In this document: in pieces, positions 32,803-41,846 of the stretch
Layout of the letters: the number at the start of each line of letters is the position of its first letter
Position numbering within the stretch: position 1 is the first letter of the stretch
The notes under the pieces: model-generated
Seen by the model: only the letters and a program-made list of their open reading frames with translations
Database searches by the model: none
What the model was told of the DNA's origin: nothing
DNA from: Fibrobacterota bacterium
Lineage (GTDB): Bacteria; Fibrobacterota; Fibrobacteria; UBA11236
Length of the DNA stretch: 64,000 bases
Assembly (NCBI GenBank): GCA_019509785.1
Contig: JAEKLQ010000038.1
Span: 45,294 to 109,293 of the forward strand
Reading direction: 5' to 3'
Position numbers and translations under genes: made by a program

Positions 32803-33942
32803 ATGCCAAAAGCCGGGCGCGCGCGAGCCGCCTTCGTCACCACCGATTTCCCTCCCGATATCGGCGGGCTGCAAACCTATTCCTATCGCATCGCCACCTC
32901 CTGGCCCGGAGGCATGCTGCGCGCCGTCATCGCCGGTAGCGATCGCCCGCGGCGCGCTTTGCCATCGCCCGCGCGGGGCGTGGCTCTCGCCTGGCGCCGG
33001 GGGCGCACGCGCTGGAGGGCCTTCGCCTGGGGGCTATGGACCATCCCCTGGTTCCGCTTCCGCCATCGGACCTCGCTGCTCTTGCATATGCAATGGACCA
33101 CCGCCCTTCCCTCCCTCGCGCTCCGCAAGCTGGTACCCGGCACGCGCTACGTTGTCCTGGTGCACGGCGCCGAATTGATCGATCCCGAAAGATGGCTGGT
33201 GGGTCGGCTCAAGCATGCGGTGCTGTCGAACGCGGACGCCGTGGTGGCCGGTTCGCTGCATACGGCCGAAATCGTTTCCCAACTCGGCATCCGCTGCCGC
33301 CGCCTGGAAGTCATCCCTTACGGCAATCCCCTGGAAGGCAGGCGCGATCCGCCTCCGGGTGAGGGTATCCCGCCGGTTACCCCCGGTCCCCGCCTATTGT
33401 GCATGCACCGCCTGGTCCCGCGCAAAGGCACGGCTCTGCTGCTCGAAGCCTTGGCCGGGCTGAAGGATCGGGCCTGGGGCCTGGACATCGTGGGCCGCGG
33501 CGAAGAAGAAGGATCGCTTAAGGCCCTCGTCGCCAAGCTGAAGCTCCGCGATCGGATCCGCTTCCTGCCCTCCGTGGACGAGGACGGAAAGATGCGGCTC
33601 TTGCGCGAGTCCAGCTTGTTCATTTTGCCCAGCCTGCCCCCCGTGTCGAACAACCACGTGGAGGGGTTGGGGCTTACCTTGCTGGAAGCCCAAAGCCAGG
33701 GCCTGCCGGTCCTTGCCGCCCGCACCGGCGGCATCCCGGAGGCGGTCCGGGAAGGACGCACCGGCATCCTGTTCCGCGCCGGGGACGCGCTGGACCTGAG
33801 GGAAAAGCTGGCCTGGTCGCTGGCCTCGCAGGAAAAGCTAAGGGAGATGGGGAAGGCGGGGCCGGGTTGGGTACGCGAGAATTTCAGTTGGGAACGGAGC
33901 CTGGAAAAGCTCCGGGCCTTGCTGGAAGAGATCGCCGGCTAG
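32803..33942 (+). CDS. GT4 family glycosyltransferase
   Basis: A 379-residue GT-B enzyme. The N-terminal loop is AAFVTTDFPPDIGGLQTYSY, typical of GT4. LLCMHRLVPRKGTALLLEAL and VSNNHVEGLGLTLLEAQSQGLPVL (E-x7-E motif) define the donor-binding half. VVLVHGAEL in the middle is an acceptor-side motif. It sits alone on the plus strand between the resolvase-like gene and the convergent ptsN, overlapping the latter's stop by 4 nt. Likely role: cell-surface glycan or glycolipid synthesis; specificity unknown. Confidence 0.8.
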   Translation: MPKAGRARAAFVTTDFPPDIGGLQTYSYRIATSWPGGMLRAVIAGSDRPRRALPSPARGVALAWRRGRTRWRAFAWGLWTIPWFRFRHRTSLLLHMQWTTALPSLALRKLVPGTRYVVLVHGAELIDPERWLVGRLKHAVLSNADAVVAGSLHTAEIVSQLGIRCRRLEVIPYGNPLEGRRDPPPGEGIPPVTPGPRLLCMHRLVPRKGTALLLEALAGLKDRAWGLDIVGRGEEEGSLKALVAKLKLRDRIRFLPSVDEDGKMRLLRESSLFILPSLPPVSNNHVEGLGLTLLEAQSQGLPVLAARTGGIPEAVREGRTGILFRAGDALDLREKLAWSLASQEKLREMGKAGPGWVRENFSWERSLEKLRALLEEIAG

Positions 33943-34403
33943 GTGTACTTCTCTTCGCCCAATTTCAGGTTCGCGTAGAATTCCACCGGGCTGTTCGCGG
34001 CGATCAGGCTCTTGCGGATGTCCGCATCCGCCATGATGCGCGAGATCGCGGAAAGGGCGCGGATATGCGGCCCCGTGGTATTCGAGGGCGATACGATGAG
34101 GAAGAGCAGGAAAACCGGTTCCTTGTCGATGGCCTCGAAGTCGATGCCGCGCTTGACCGAGCAAGCCACCACGCACATCTTATCCAGGAAGTCGACCTTG
34201 CCATGCGGGACGGCAAGGCCGCAGCCGATGCCGGTGGACATCTTCTCTTCGCGCCCCAGTACGGCGGCCATAATGCCGTCCCGGTTCTCGATCCCGTAAG
34301 CCTGGCAGAGCAAGACCACCATCTCCTCGATGATCTCGCGCTTGTTCGGCTTTTGCGAGTCGATGATGATGCACTTTTCCGTGAACCGTTCCGAAAGCCT
34401 CAT
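33939..34403 (-). CDS. ptsN: PTS EIIA component, PtsN/fructose type
   Basis: A 154-residue single-domain EIIA. GLAVPHGKVD (His near residue 65) carries the phosphorylated His of the EIIA-Ntr/Fru family. The N-terminal half (KREIIEEMVVLLCQAYGI, then REEKMSTGIGCG) and the later PVFLLFLIVSPSNTTGPHIRALSAISRIM block match closely. There is no EIIB or EIIC domain. With ptsP elsewhere in the window this supports a nitrogen-type regulatory PTS, which in other bacteria controls potassium transport and envelope functions. It ends within the convergent glycosyltransferase and lies 81 bp downstream of the large outer-membrane protein. Confidence 0.82.
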   Translation of the reverse strand: MRLSERFTEKCIIIDSQKPNKREIIEEMVVLLCQAYGIENRDGIMAAVLGREEKMSTGIGCGLAVPHGKVDFLDKMCVVACSVKRGIDFEAIDKEPVFLLFLIVSPSNTTGPHIRALSAISRIMADADIRKSLIAANSPVEFYANLKLGEEKYT

Positions 34404-34421
34404 AATGCCGTTCCTCTGGCC

Positions 34422-34444
34422 GAAAAAACGTAAACCGTTTTTTC
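34422..34444. terminator. AT-rich hairpin with T-tract between ptsN and the large outer-membrane gene
   Basis: A perfect 9-bp inverted repeat (GAAAAAACG/CGTTTTTTC, 5-nt loop) ends in a run of Ts on both strands. On the minus strand it follows the stop at 34485 and precedes ptsN by about 20 nt, so it may end the upstream message or attenuate ptsN. Confidence 0.45.
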
Positions 34445-34484
34445 AGGCGCCCCTAATTTAAAATTCCGCGCCTAAGGACCAGTA

Positions 34485-37400
34485 TTACCGCGGCGGATTC
34501 CGATGCGTTCCAACGCCGTCGATCGCCCAGGCTTCGGTATACTTGAGCACGAAGATGCCCAGATTCATGCGCATCCCCCATCCTAATCCCAGCCCCATTT
34601 CATCGAAAGCGTTGCCGGCAGACCAGGCGCCGCCGTAATCGGCGAAGACGTTCCCCATGATATAACGTAATGCCAAGGGAATGGGCCAGACAATCGAGAA
34701 TTCCCGGATGAAGGGATACCGGAATTCGATATTGGAAACGAACTTGCGGGTGCCTTTGAATTCGTAATAATCGAAGCCGCGCAAAGGGAAATCGAATTGG
34801 GAGAAATAGAGTTCTTCTAGGCGGCTGGGCAGATTCGCCCCGTTGGCGTGGGCATTGAAGGTATAGTCTTCCCCGCCCACCCAGAACTCGTGGGGATTTT
34901 CCTTACCGCCCAAGGCTTCGGAAGCGCCCGTCGAAACGCGGACGGCGAGGGTGTATTTCTTGAAGTACTCCCAATATTTGCGGAAATCCGCATCGGCCTC
35001 GACGAAAGCGAACTTATCCTGGAAAACCGGCGGAACGGCGGTGACGTTGGCGTAGAGCCTCTCCCCATTGACCGGCCCTACGATTCCCCAAAGCGAATTA
35101 TCATGGACCCAACGGATGCTCGGGAACAAGGCGTTGATGACGATGGGCTTGAAGGAATCGTCGGTGCTGAAGTTGCTGCCGTCGCTGATTTGGCGGGTGC
35201 GCGAGGTGAACATGGTGCGCGCCTCGAACTCCATGCGGGTGAAGACCGAGAACGGGTAGCTTACCGAACCGCCGAATCCCCATTGCCGATCGAGGTAAAC
35301 GTTCGAGTCCGGGAAGACGGAGCCGTTCCCGCTAAAGAGCGCATACTGGGACAATTGCGCCTGATGATACGCCGTCACGGAGAAATCCGGCTTGAGGGCC
35401 AGGTAATCATAGCTGATGGCCCCGTTGGTGTTCTCCCAACTGCCGTTGATCGCGAGGGCGAAGGAAAGTTCCTGATCCCCCATCAGATCGCTCAGGGTGA
35501 TGTACGCCAAACCGCCGTAGCCGTATTGGTTGTCTACGCCCAGGGCCGCGTTCGCGTTATCCAAACTCCAAATCGGCTTATAGCGATTCTTCACGAAGCC
35601 CCCGTCGGGCGTCATGTACGCCGAACTGTCGGTGAGGAACGGCGTCTTCGCCTTCTTGCCACGTTTGCGCTCCCCGCGTTCCTCCGCGGCCGAGTCGGAT
35701 CGGACGGAATCCCGCATCGAGAATCGGGCCGCCGTGTCCGCAGGGGCGGAAGCGGATTTCGCGGTGGTATCCTTGCGCCCTCGGCTCGAGGCCAGGACGG
35801 CCGAGTCCTTGGCGAAGCGGGCGGAAGCCGCGGAATCCTTGCCGATGGCCGCGCCGATGGCCTCTCCCGCGGCCTTGGAAGCCTTCTCTTTGCGGATATG
35901 CTCTATGGAGTCGCTCTTGGCGGTGGCCGTCTTCACCGAATCGGCGCGTTTGACGGAATCGATACGGATGCTATCGGGGTTGAAGCTGGACAAGGTGGCC
36001 CAATTGACGGGCCGGAAGAAATGCACCGAGGTGTCCTGCAGCGATTTGATGAACCGGGTGGTGGGCAATTCGCCATGCATGGCCTTCGCGAGGGGATCCT
36101 TCATCAGGAAAACGTCCCAACCGCCTTCCTCGAAGAGCGAGAAGGCGAGGTACTTGCCGTCCCACGACCAGGAGGGCGTGAAGCAGCCGGACAAAAGGTT
36201 GGTTAGAGGCTTCTCGCCCCAGGTCCCGGCCGAATCTTCGGCCGCCAGATAAACGTTATCGATGCCCGAGCGGTTGGATACGAATACGAGGCTGGAATCG
36301 GAAGGCCCGTAGGAGGGCTGCTTCTCGTCGAAGGCGCCGCCCGCGATTTTCGTCAATCCCTGGCCGTCCATCCCGATCCGGTAGACGTCGCTGAAGGCCA
36401 GCAAGCTATCGTAATCGTCCAAGGGGTTGGCCGAAGGCGGCCGCACGATGGCATTGCGGCGGTCCGACTCGAAGGCGATCCATTTCCCGGAAGGCGAGAA
36501 GACGGGATGATCGTCGTGGGCGAGATCATGGGTGAGTTGGATCAATTTGCCTTCGCGGAGATCCCAGACGTAGATATCGGTCAGGCCGTCTCGCATTCCG
36601 CTGAAGGCGATGTAGCGGCCGTCGCGGGACCAATTGGGCGAGAGGATGGCCTGCACGTCGGGGGCGATCTTTCGGATTTGCTTGCCTTGATGGCCCTTGC
36701 GCGCGTCCACGATGTCGATGACGTCCTTGCCCTGCTGCTTGCTCACGACCGCGATCTGCTTACTGTCCGGGCTCCAGGCGATGCCCGACTTGAAGGAGTG
36801 GAAGCTCTCATGCTGCTCGGTCTTGCCGCCCTGGATCACCGTTCGCGTCACCTTCTCGCTCTTCACGTTGATGATGAAGATGGCCTCCCAGGTTTCCCTA
36901 TCGCTGAAGAAGGCGATCTCCTCGCCGTTGGGCGAAATGGAAGGCTGCAAGTTGTAGAAGGATTGGTCCTTGCCGTGATCGGTCAATTGGCGCGCTACCG
37001 ATTTCCCGTACTGGCGTTGGCCCAGCTCGGGCCAATAGACGAAGCGCAGTTCGCGCAGCCATAGCTCCCCGGCTTCCTCCAGGGATGTCTTGGTCACCTT
37101 CTTGAAGGCCTGCGGCAGATCATGGGAGTCGGCCATGGCCTGGATCAGCTTGGTCACCGTCCCCTTGCCGTAGATCTGGTCCACCCAGTACAGGAACAAT
37201 TGCCCGCCCTTGTAGGCCAGGAAACCGCCGAAGTCGGTGGTGGGCGGTTCCACGTAACCGAAGGTGGTCGCGTCCACCATGAAGAATTCCGATCCCAGGT
37301 CCCAGCCCAGCGAGGCGTATTCCGCCAGGCCTTCGCTCACGAACAGGGGGAACTGCGACGTCTGATGCGCGGCCATGGAGGCCGCGTTCTCCCCGTAGAG

Positions 37401-37841
37401 CATGTCGAAAACGACCGCGTGCGTCATCTCATGCTTGATGACGTGGTAGAAGTCGTGGTAACTGCCTTCGAAGGGGAGCACGATGCGGTTCTTGAAAATC
37501 TCGGTGAAGCCGCCGATCCCCTCCTCCAGCGGCAGGCGGATGACGTTGGTCTGTTCGAATTCCGCATGCGATCCGTGCAGGATGATGGGGACGCGCGCGC
37601 CCAATTTGTGGCCCACCGTGGTGGAAACGCTCTTGTACATCTGCTCCACGTGGCGGGCGGCGAATTGGGCGATGAGGTCGGAGCCTTGCGGGAAATAGAT
37701 GTCGAAATGCTCGGTCCGGTAATACGACCATTTGAATTGGTGGTATTGCACCTTGTTCTGGCCGAAGTTCTGGGCCTGGGGGCGGATGGGGAAAAGCAGG
37801 ACGGCGGCCAGTACCAGAACGGCGCGCAACTTCGTAATCAA
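34485..37841 (-). CDS. Metallopeptidase / TolB-type propeller / outer-membrane barrel fusion
   Basis: A 1118-residue exported protein. The start is the TTG at 37841, preceded by AAGGAG and overlapping the aroD stop (TTGA). Residues 1-24 are a signal peptide. Residues 38-200 form a peptidase MA-like domain with the zinc motif H137-E-M-T-H141 and a downstream SEGLAEY Glu. Residues about 260-600 contain WD40-like/TolB PD40 repeats (GEEIAFFSDRETWEAIF, GRYIAFSGMRDG, GKWIAFESDRRNA). A Ser/Asp/Lys-rich linker follows, then a C-terminal region with beta-barrel features ending in the BamA/surface-antigen style. It probably sits in the outer membrane with the propeller and protease in the periplasm. 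Substrate unknown. Confidence 0.75.
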   Translation of the reverse strand: MITKLRAVLVLAAVLLFPIRPQAQNFGQNKVQYHQFKWSYYRTEHFDIYFPQGSDLIAQFAARHVEQMYKSVSTTVGHKLGARVPIILHGSHAEFEQTNVIRLPLEEGIGGFTEIFKNRIVLPFEGSYHDFYHVIKHEMTHAVVFDMLYGENAASMAAHQTSQFPLFVSEGLAEYASLGWDLGSEFFMVDATTFGYVEPPTTDFGGFLAYKGGQLFLYWVDQIYGKGTVTKLIQAMADSHDLPQAFKKVTKTSLEEAGELWLRELRFVYWPELGQRQYGKSVARQLTDHGKDQSFYNLQPSISPNGEEIAFFSDRETWEAIFIINVKSEKVTRTVIQGGKTEQHESFHSFKSGIAWSPDSKQIAVVSKQQGKDVIDIVDARKGHQGKQIRKIAPDVQAILSPNWSRDGRYIAFSGMRDGLTDIYVWDLREGKLIQLTHDLAHDDHPVFSPSGKWIAFESDRRNAIVRPPSANPLDDYDSLLAFSDVYRIGMDGQGLTKIAGGAFDEKQPSYGPSDSSLVFVSNRSGIDNVYLAAEDSAGTWGEKPLTNLLSGCFTPSWSWDGKYLAFSLFEEGGWDVFLMKDPLAKAMHGELPTTRFIKSLQDTSVHFFRPVNWATLSSFNPDSIRIDSVKRADSVKTATAKSDSIEHIRKEKASKAAGEAIGAAIGKDSAASARFAKDSAVLASSRGRKDTTAKSASAPADTAARFSMRDSVRSDSAAEERGERKRGKKAKTPFLTDSSAYMTPDGGFVKNRYKPIWSLDNANAALGVDNQYGYGGLAYITLSDLMGDQELSFALAINGSWENTNGAISYDYLALKPDFSVTAYHQAQLSQYALFSGNGSVFPDSNVYLDRQWGFGGSVSYPFSVFTRMEFEARTMFTSRTRQISDGSNFSTDDSFKPIVINALFPSIRWVHDNSLWGIVGPVNGERLYANVTAVPPVFQDKFAFVEADADFRKYWEYFKKYTLAVRVSTGASEALGGKENPHEFWVGGEDYTFNAHANGANLPSRLEELYFSQFDFPLRGFDYYEFKGTRKFVSNIEFRYPFIREFSIVWPIPLALRYIMGNVFADYGGAWSAGNAFDEMGLGLGWGMRMNLGIFVLKYTEAWAIDGVGTHRNPPR

Positions 37842-38671
37842 GCGGGCTCTCCTTGCAAGCGGGCTTCGGCCCAATCCAAAAGGCGCGGTTCGGCTCCCGT
37901 GGACAGCAGGTCCCCGGGGAGTTCGGCGGAGAAGCGATCCAGGCATTGGGCGATCTCGGCCGCCGAAAGCTGCCCGGGGGCCACCGCCTGACCGGCAAGA
38001 TAACCGTAGGCCAGGGGGCATCCGAGCGCGGGACCGAGCACCCGCAGGGCGCGCCCGACCGCGCCCATGGAAAGGACGCAGGCCTGGGGCGCGGCGGCGG
38101 CGGCTTCCCGCGCGAAGCCCATCAGGGCGAGCACCTCGGCGCGGGTGGCGCAGCTGACGGCGAACTTCACTCCGGCCGGCCGCCAGGCCAGCATCTCCCG
38201 CAGCAGAGCGCTCAGGCGATCGGGCGCGGGGCAACCCGCGAAGTCATGGTGCGACAAGAGCAATCGGGCCCCGGATGCGGAGAGTCCGTCGCGTAGGGCA
38301 ACCGGGAGGCGGGGATATTCCTCGATCTCGATGTCCACCCAATCGGGAACCGGATCCGTTCCGGCGCAGCCCAAGGCTTCCCAGATTACGGCGCGATGCG
38401 GGGAACGGGCATCCGGCCAGGCTCCGCCGTCCCGTTGCAGGCGTACGGTCAGCAAGGTGCCGAAGGCGAGGCCGCGGCGATCGCGTTCGGACCGGAAGGA
38501 GAGGAATTCATCCGCGAGGCGGCCGGGATCGGCAATCCCGGAATCGCCCGCGAAGGTATCCGCCCGGAATTCGGCCAAATCGCAATCCGAGAGAGCGGCC
38601 CAAGCCGCGGGATCATGGCGGTTTGCGCCGGTGACAATGCCTATTACGCGCGCCCCGTATCGGCGGATCAA
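37838..38671 (-). CDS. aroD: Type I 3-dehydroquinate dehydratase
   Basis: A 277-residue shikimate-pathway enzyme. Start set at the TTG at 38671 (AAGG 5 nt upstream), giving MIRRYGARVIGIVTG; a GTG at 38698 is possible but nearly abuts the divergent gene. Motifs of class I enzymes are present: CDLAEFRADTF, LLLSHHDF with the catalytic His, AGVKFAVSC with the Schiff-base Lys, and SMGAVGRALRVLGPALGCPLAYGYL at the end. It converts 3-dehydroquinate to 3-dehydroshikimate. No other aro gene is adjacent. Its stop is shared with the start of the large outer-membrane gene, an odd pairing. Confidence 0.85.
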   Translation of the reverse strand: MIRRYGARVIGIVTGANRHDPAAWAALSDCDLAEFRADTFAGDSGIADPGRLADEFLSFRSERDRRGLAFGTLLTVRLQRDGGAWPDARSPHRAVIWEALGCAGTDPVPDWVDIEIEEYPRLPVALRDGLSASGARLLLSHHDFAGCPAPDRLSALLREMLAWRPAGVKFAVSCATRAEVLALMGFAREAAAAAPQACVLSMGAVGRALRVLGPALGCPLAYGYLAGQAVAPGQLSAAEIAQCLDRFSAELPGDLLSTGAEPRLLDWAEARLQGEPA

Positions 38672-38699
38672 AGTCGCCTTTTTAGTACTTTGCCGCACA

Positions 38700-39827
38700 A
38701 TGCCATCCCAAGATACATTAGTATCCCCCGCCTGCCGCAAAAAATCCCCCTCCATAATAGCCATCGCGAAGGCCTTTCTGCTGGTCATTTCCATCTCCGT
38801 AGCGATCCGTGCCGCCGATACGCTGGCACCGGCCCCGTCGGCGCGAAACCTTATCCCGCTTTCCGAGCCCGGCTACGATTCCCTCCTCATGCGCGCCCTT
38901 GACACCCTCTATCGCGGCGCATACGTATCGGCCGACAGCATGTTGCGCGGCCTGCCGGACATCCCGGCGCGCGGTTTCTTCTTAGGTCTCGCTTCGGCCG
39001 CCCGTTGTAACGACTTGGGGGATACCGCCGCGCTCACCGCGGCGGAAGCCGAATGGGACCGCATCGAACGGGCCGGGGATGAAGGCGGATCGCCGCTGGC
39101 CAAGGCCGCCAATTACGGGATTTACCGCGGGCTCGCGGAATTGCAGTTGAGCTACGTCGCCAGCCTGCATGGGGGCGGGCGCATCAAGGCCGCCCGCTTA
39201 GGCCGGCGCGCGGCCAAGCATTTGCAGGCCTATCCCGGGATCGCCGAGGCGGAAGCGGCCCTGGCCCTCTATGATTATTACAAGGCGGAGCTCCTGAAGG
39301 GGATCGATTGGTTCCCCTTCGTCAACGCCGATCGCGAAGGGCCCCTCCGTCGGTTGGAAGCCGCCGTTCCCCGCTCCCGTTACCTGCATGCTACCCTGTC
39401 CGCGTCCCTGCTTTGGATCTATTACGATTCCGGGCGGTATGACTTGGGGCTCCCCGCCATCCGCGGCTTCCTGGCGCGTTATCCCGGCAATCGCATCTGG
39501 CGGCAGATGCTGGCGGACTTCGAATTCCGGGGATCCCGATCAGGCGCCGGAAATCTGGACTCGGCCTTGGCCGTGCACCTCGCCCTTTCCTCCGAATACC
39601 AAGCCCTGGCCTCCGCCTCTCCCCCGCCGGCCACCCTGCCTTTGGGTTACTTGTGCTCGGTGGGCAACCTGGCGAAGATCTACGCCGCCCAGGGGAAGCG
39701 GGAATTATTGCAGCGGCAATTGGGGATCTGGTACTCGCCCCGGTACGCCGGCCTGGGGAATTGGCTGCCGGCGAGCCTGGTACGCGAAGTAGATGCTTTG
39801 CGGAAACAAAACATGCTGCAAAGATGA
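38700..39827 (+). CDS. Exported TPR-like protein of unknown function
   Basis: A 375-residue product read from the ATG at 38700, the only in-frame standard start close to the signal sequence (hydrophobic IIAIAKAFLLVISISVAIRA, residues 19-38). The remainder is alpha-helical with Ala/Leu/Tyr-rich pairs of helices (for example SADSMLRGLPDIPARGF, ALALYDYYKAELLKG, LWIYYDSGRYDLGLPAI) recalling tetratricopeptide repeats, though no unit is perfect. It is divergent from aroD with less than 30 bp between proposed starts. Likely periplasmic; partners unknown. Confidence 0.65.
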   Translation: MPSQDTLVSPACRKKSPSIIAIAKAFLLVISISVAIRAADTLAPAPSARNLIPLSEPGYDSLLMRALDTLYRGAYVSADSMLRGLPDIPARGFFLGLASAARCNDLGDTAALTAAEAEWDRIERAGDEGGSPLAKAANYGIYRGLAELQLSYVASLHGGGRIKAARLGRRAAKHLQAYPGIAEAEAALALYDYYKAELLKGIDWFPFVNADREGPLRRLEAAVPRSRYLHATLSASLLWIYYDSGRYDLGLPAIRGFLARYPGNRIWRQMLADFEFRGSRSGAGNLDSALAVHLALSSEYQALASASPPPATLPLGYLCSVGNLAKIYAAQGKRELLQRQLGIWYSPRYAGLGNWLPASLVREVDALRKQNMLQR

Positions 39828-39950
39828 CCTCCGGACGCGATAATGGACGGACACCCTGGCACAAGAATAGCCGGGATAATGCGTCTGCCAAATTTGTATC
39901 TTAGAACGTCCACTTTAGGACATATTCTTAGCCCGGAGACACTTCCAGCC

Positions 39951-41846
39951 ATGTCCACACCCGTTACCGATGTCCCGATCAATCCGACCGAAAAAGCCCA
40001 CATCGATGTCGAATCCGTAACCATCCGCTTCGCGGGGGATTCGGGCGACGGCATGCAAATCACCGGCACCCAATTCACGGACGCCTCCGCGGTGTTCGGG
40101 AACGATCTGGCCACCATGCCGGACTTCCCCGCCGAGATCCGCGCGCCGGCCGGCACCGTCGCAGGCGTGAGCGCCTACCAAATCCACTTCAGCTCCCTGG
40201 ACATCAAGACGCCGGGAGATGATCTTAACGTGCTGGTGGCCATGAACGCCGCCGCCCTGAAGGCCAATATCGCCGACCTCGAAGAAGGCGGCATCTTGCT
40301 GCTGGACGAAGCCGGGTTCACCGATAAGGACATCGAGAAGGCGGAGATGAAAAGCAATCCGCTCACCGACGGATCGCTGGACGGCTACCGCGTCATCAAG
40401 GCGAACATCACCGAGCTGACCATCAACGCCGTGAAGGAGACGGGGCTCAAGGGGAAATCCGCCGAGCTCTGCAAGAACTTCTTCACCTTGGGGATGATGT
40501 ACTGGCTGTACGATCGGCCCCTCACCCATACCCTCAAGTGGCTGGACGAAAAATACGGCCCCAAGACCAAATACAAGGACAAGCCCGAGGTCGCCGAGTC
40601 CAACAAGAAGGCGCTCACCGCCGGCTACAACTTCGCCGACACCGTCGAGCTGTTCACCTCGCATTACCGCGTCAAGAAGGCGGCCCTCCCCAAGGGCAAG
40701 TACCGCAAGATCAGCGGCAACGAGGCCACCGTATTCGGCCTGCTTACGGCCTCGCAGAAATCCGGACGGCCGCTTTTCTACGGCAGCTATCCCATTACCC
40801 CGGCTTCGGATATCCTGCATGGCTTGTCGCGCCACAAGAACTTCGGAGTCATCACCTTCCAGGCCGAGGATGAGATCGCCGCCATCGCCTCCTCCCTGGG
40901 TTCGGCCTATGCCGGCGGCCTGGGCGTGACCGCCACTTCGGGCCCGGGCATCTGCCTCAAGCTGGAAGCCATGGGCTTGGGCGTCATGACGGAACTTCCC
41001 CTGGTCATCGTGGACGTCCAGCGCGGCGGCCCTTCCACCGGCCTCCCCACCAAGACCGAGCAATCCGATTTGCTGATGGTCATGTTCGGGCGCAGCGGCG
41101 ATTCGCCCTTGCCCGTATTGGCCGCGCGTTCGCCGGGCGATTGCTTCGGCATGGCCTTCGAAGCCGCGCGCATCGCCCTCAAGTACATGACCCCCGTCGT
41201 GCTTCTTACCGACGGCTACATCGCCAATGGCGCCGAGCCCTGGCTGATACCCGACCATAATGCCATCCCCGAGATCAAAACCAACCTCGCTACGGCGGAC
41301 GGCTCGACCTTCCAGGCCTTCGCGCGCGACCCCGTTACCATGGCCCGCAAATGGGCCATTCCGGGAACCCCGGGTTTGGAGCACCGCATCGGCGGATTGG
41401 AGAAGGCCCGCAACACCGGCGCGGTCGCTTACGATCCTGAAAACCACCAGGCCATGACCAATGAGCGGCACGCCAAGATCGCCGGCATCGCCAACGACAT
41501 CCCCTTGGCCGAAGTGATGGGCCGGGCGGACGCGGATGCCCTCGTGATCAGTTGGGGCGGCACCTTCGGAACCGTCTCGACCGCGGTGGAGGAAGCCATC
41601 AAGGGCGGCCTTCCCGTGGCCCACGTGCATTTGCAATACCTGAACCCGTTCCCCCGTAACCTGGGGGAAATCCTGGACAAGTACGATCGCGTGATCATTC
41701 CCGAGCTCAACATGGGCCAGCTCCGCTTGCTCATCTCCGGCCGCTTCGGCATCCCGGTGCAAGGCATCAACCAGGTGCGCGGCAAGCCCTTCAAAGTATC
41801 CTTCCTCGTTTCGGAACTACATCGGATCCTGGAGACCCAGAAATGA
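39951..41846 (+). CDS. korA: 2-oxoacid:ferredoxin oxidoreductase, fused gamma-alpha subunit
   Basis: A 631-residue subunit; the ATG at 39951 begins MSTPVTDV. Residues 20-200 form the gamma domain (VTIRFAGDSGDGMQITG, APAGTVAGVSAY). The alpha domain starts near 245 with GNEATVFGLLTASQKSGRPLFYGSYPITPASDIL and contains FQAEDEIAAIASSLGSAYAGG, then TSGPGICLKLEAMGLGVMTELPLVIVD and QRGGPSTGLPTKTEQSDL. This is the KorA arrangement for 2-oxoglutarate (or related 2-oxoacid) oxidation to acyl-CoA with reduced ferredoxin. The korB start overlaps its stop (ATGA). Substrate choice between 2-oxoglutarate and others is inferred. Confidence 0.9.
   Translation: MSTPVTDVPINPTEKAHIDVESVTIRFAGDSGDGMQITGTQFTDASAVFGNDLATMPDFPAEIRAPAGTVAGVSAYQIHFSSLDIKTPGDDLNVLVAMNAAALKANIADLEEGGILLLDEAGFTDKDIEKAEMKSNPLTDGSLDGYRVIKANITELTINAVKETGLKGKSAELCKNFFTLGMMYWLYDRPLTHTLKWLDEKYGPKTKYKDKPEVAESNKKALTAGYNFADTVELFTSHYRVKKAALPKGKYRKISGNEATVFGLLTASQKSGRPLFYGSYPITPASDILHGLSRHKNFGVITFQAEDEIAAIASSLGSAYAGGLGVTATSGPGICLKLEAMGLGVMTELPLVIVDVQRGGPSTGLPTKTEQSDLLMVMFGRSGDSPLPVLAARSPGDCFGMAFEAARIALKYMTPVVLLTDGYIANGAEPWLIPDHNAIPEIKTNLATADGSTFQAFARDPVTMARKWAIPGTPGLEHRIGGLEKARNTGAVAYDPENHQAMTNERHAKIAGIANDIPLAEVMGRADADALVISWGGTFGTVSTAVEEAIKGGLPVAHVHLQYLNPFPRNLGEILDKYDRVIIPELNMGQLRLLISGRFGIPVQGINQVRGKPFKVSFLVSELHRILETQK

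Noticed and set aside
39915..41762. A 615-residue minus-strand frame opposite korA
   Set aside because: Same shadow pattern; korA on the other strand is certain.
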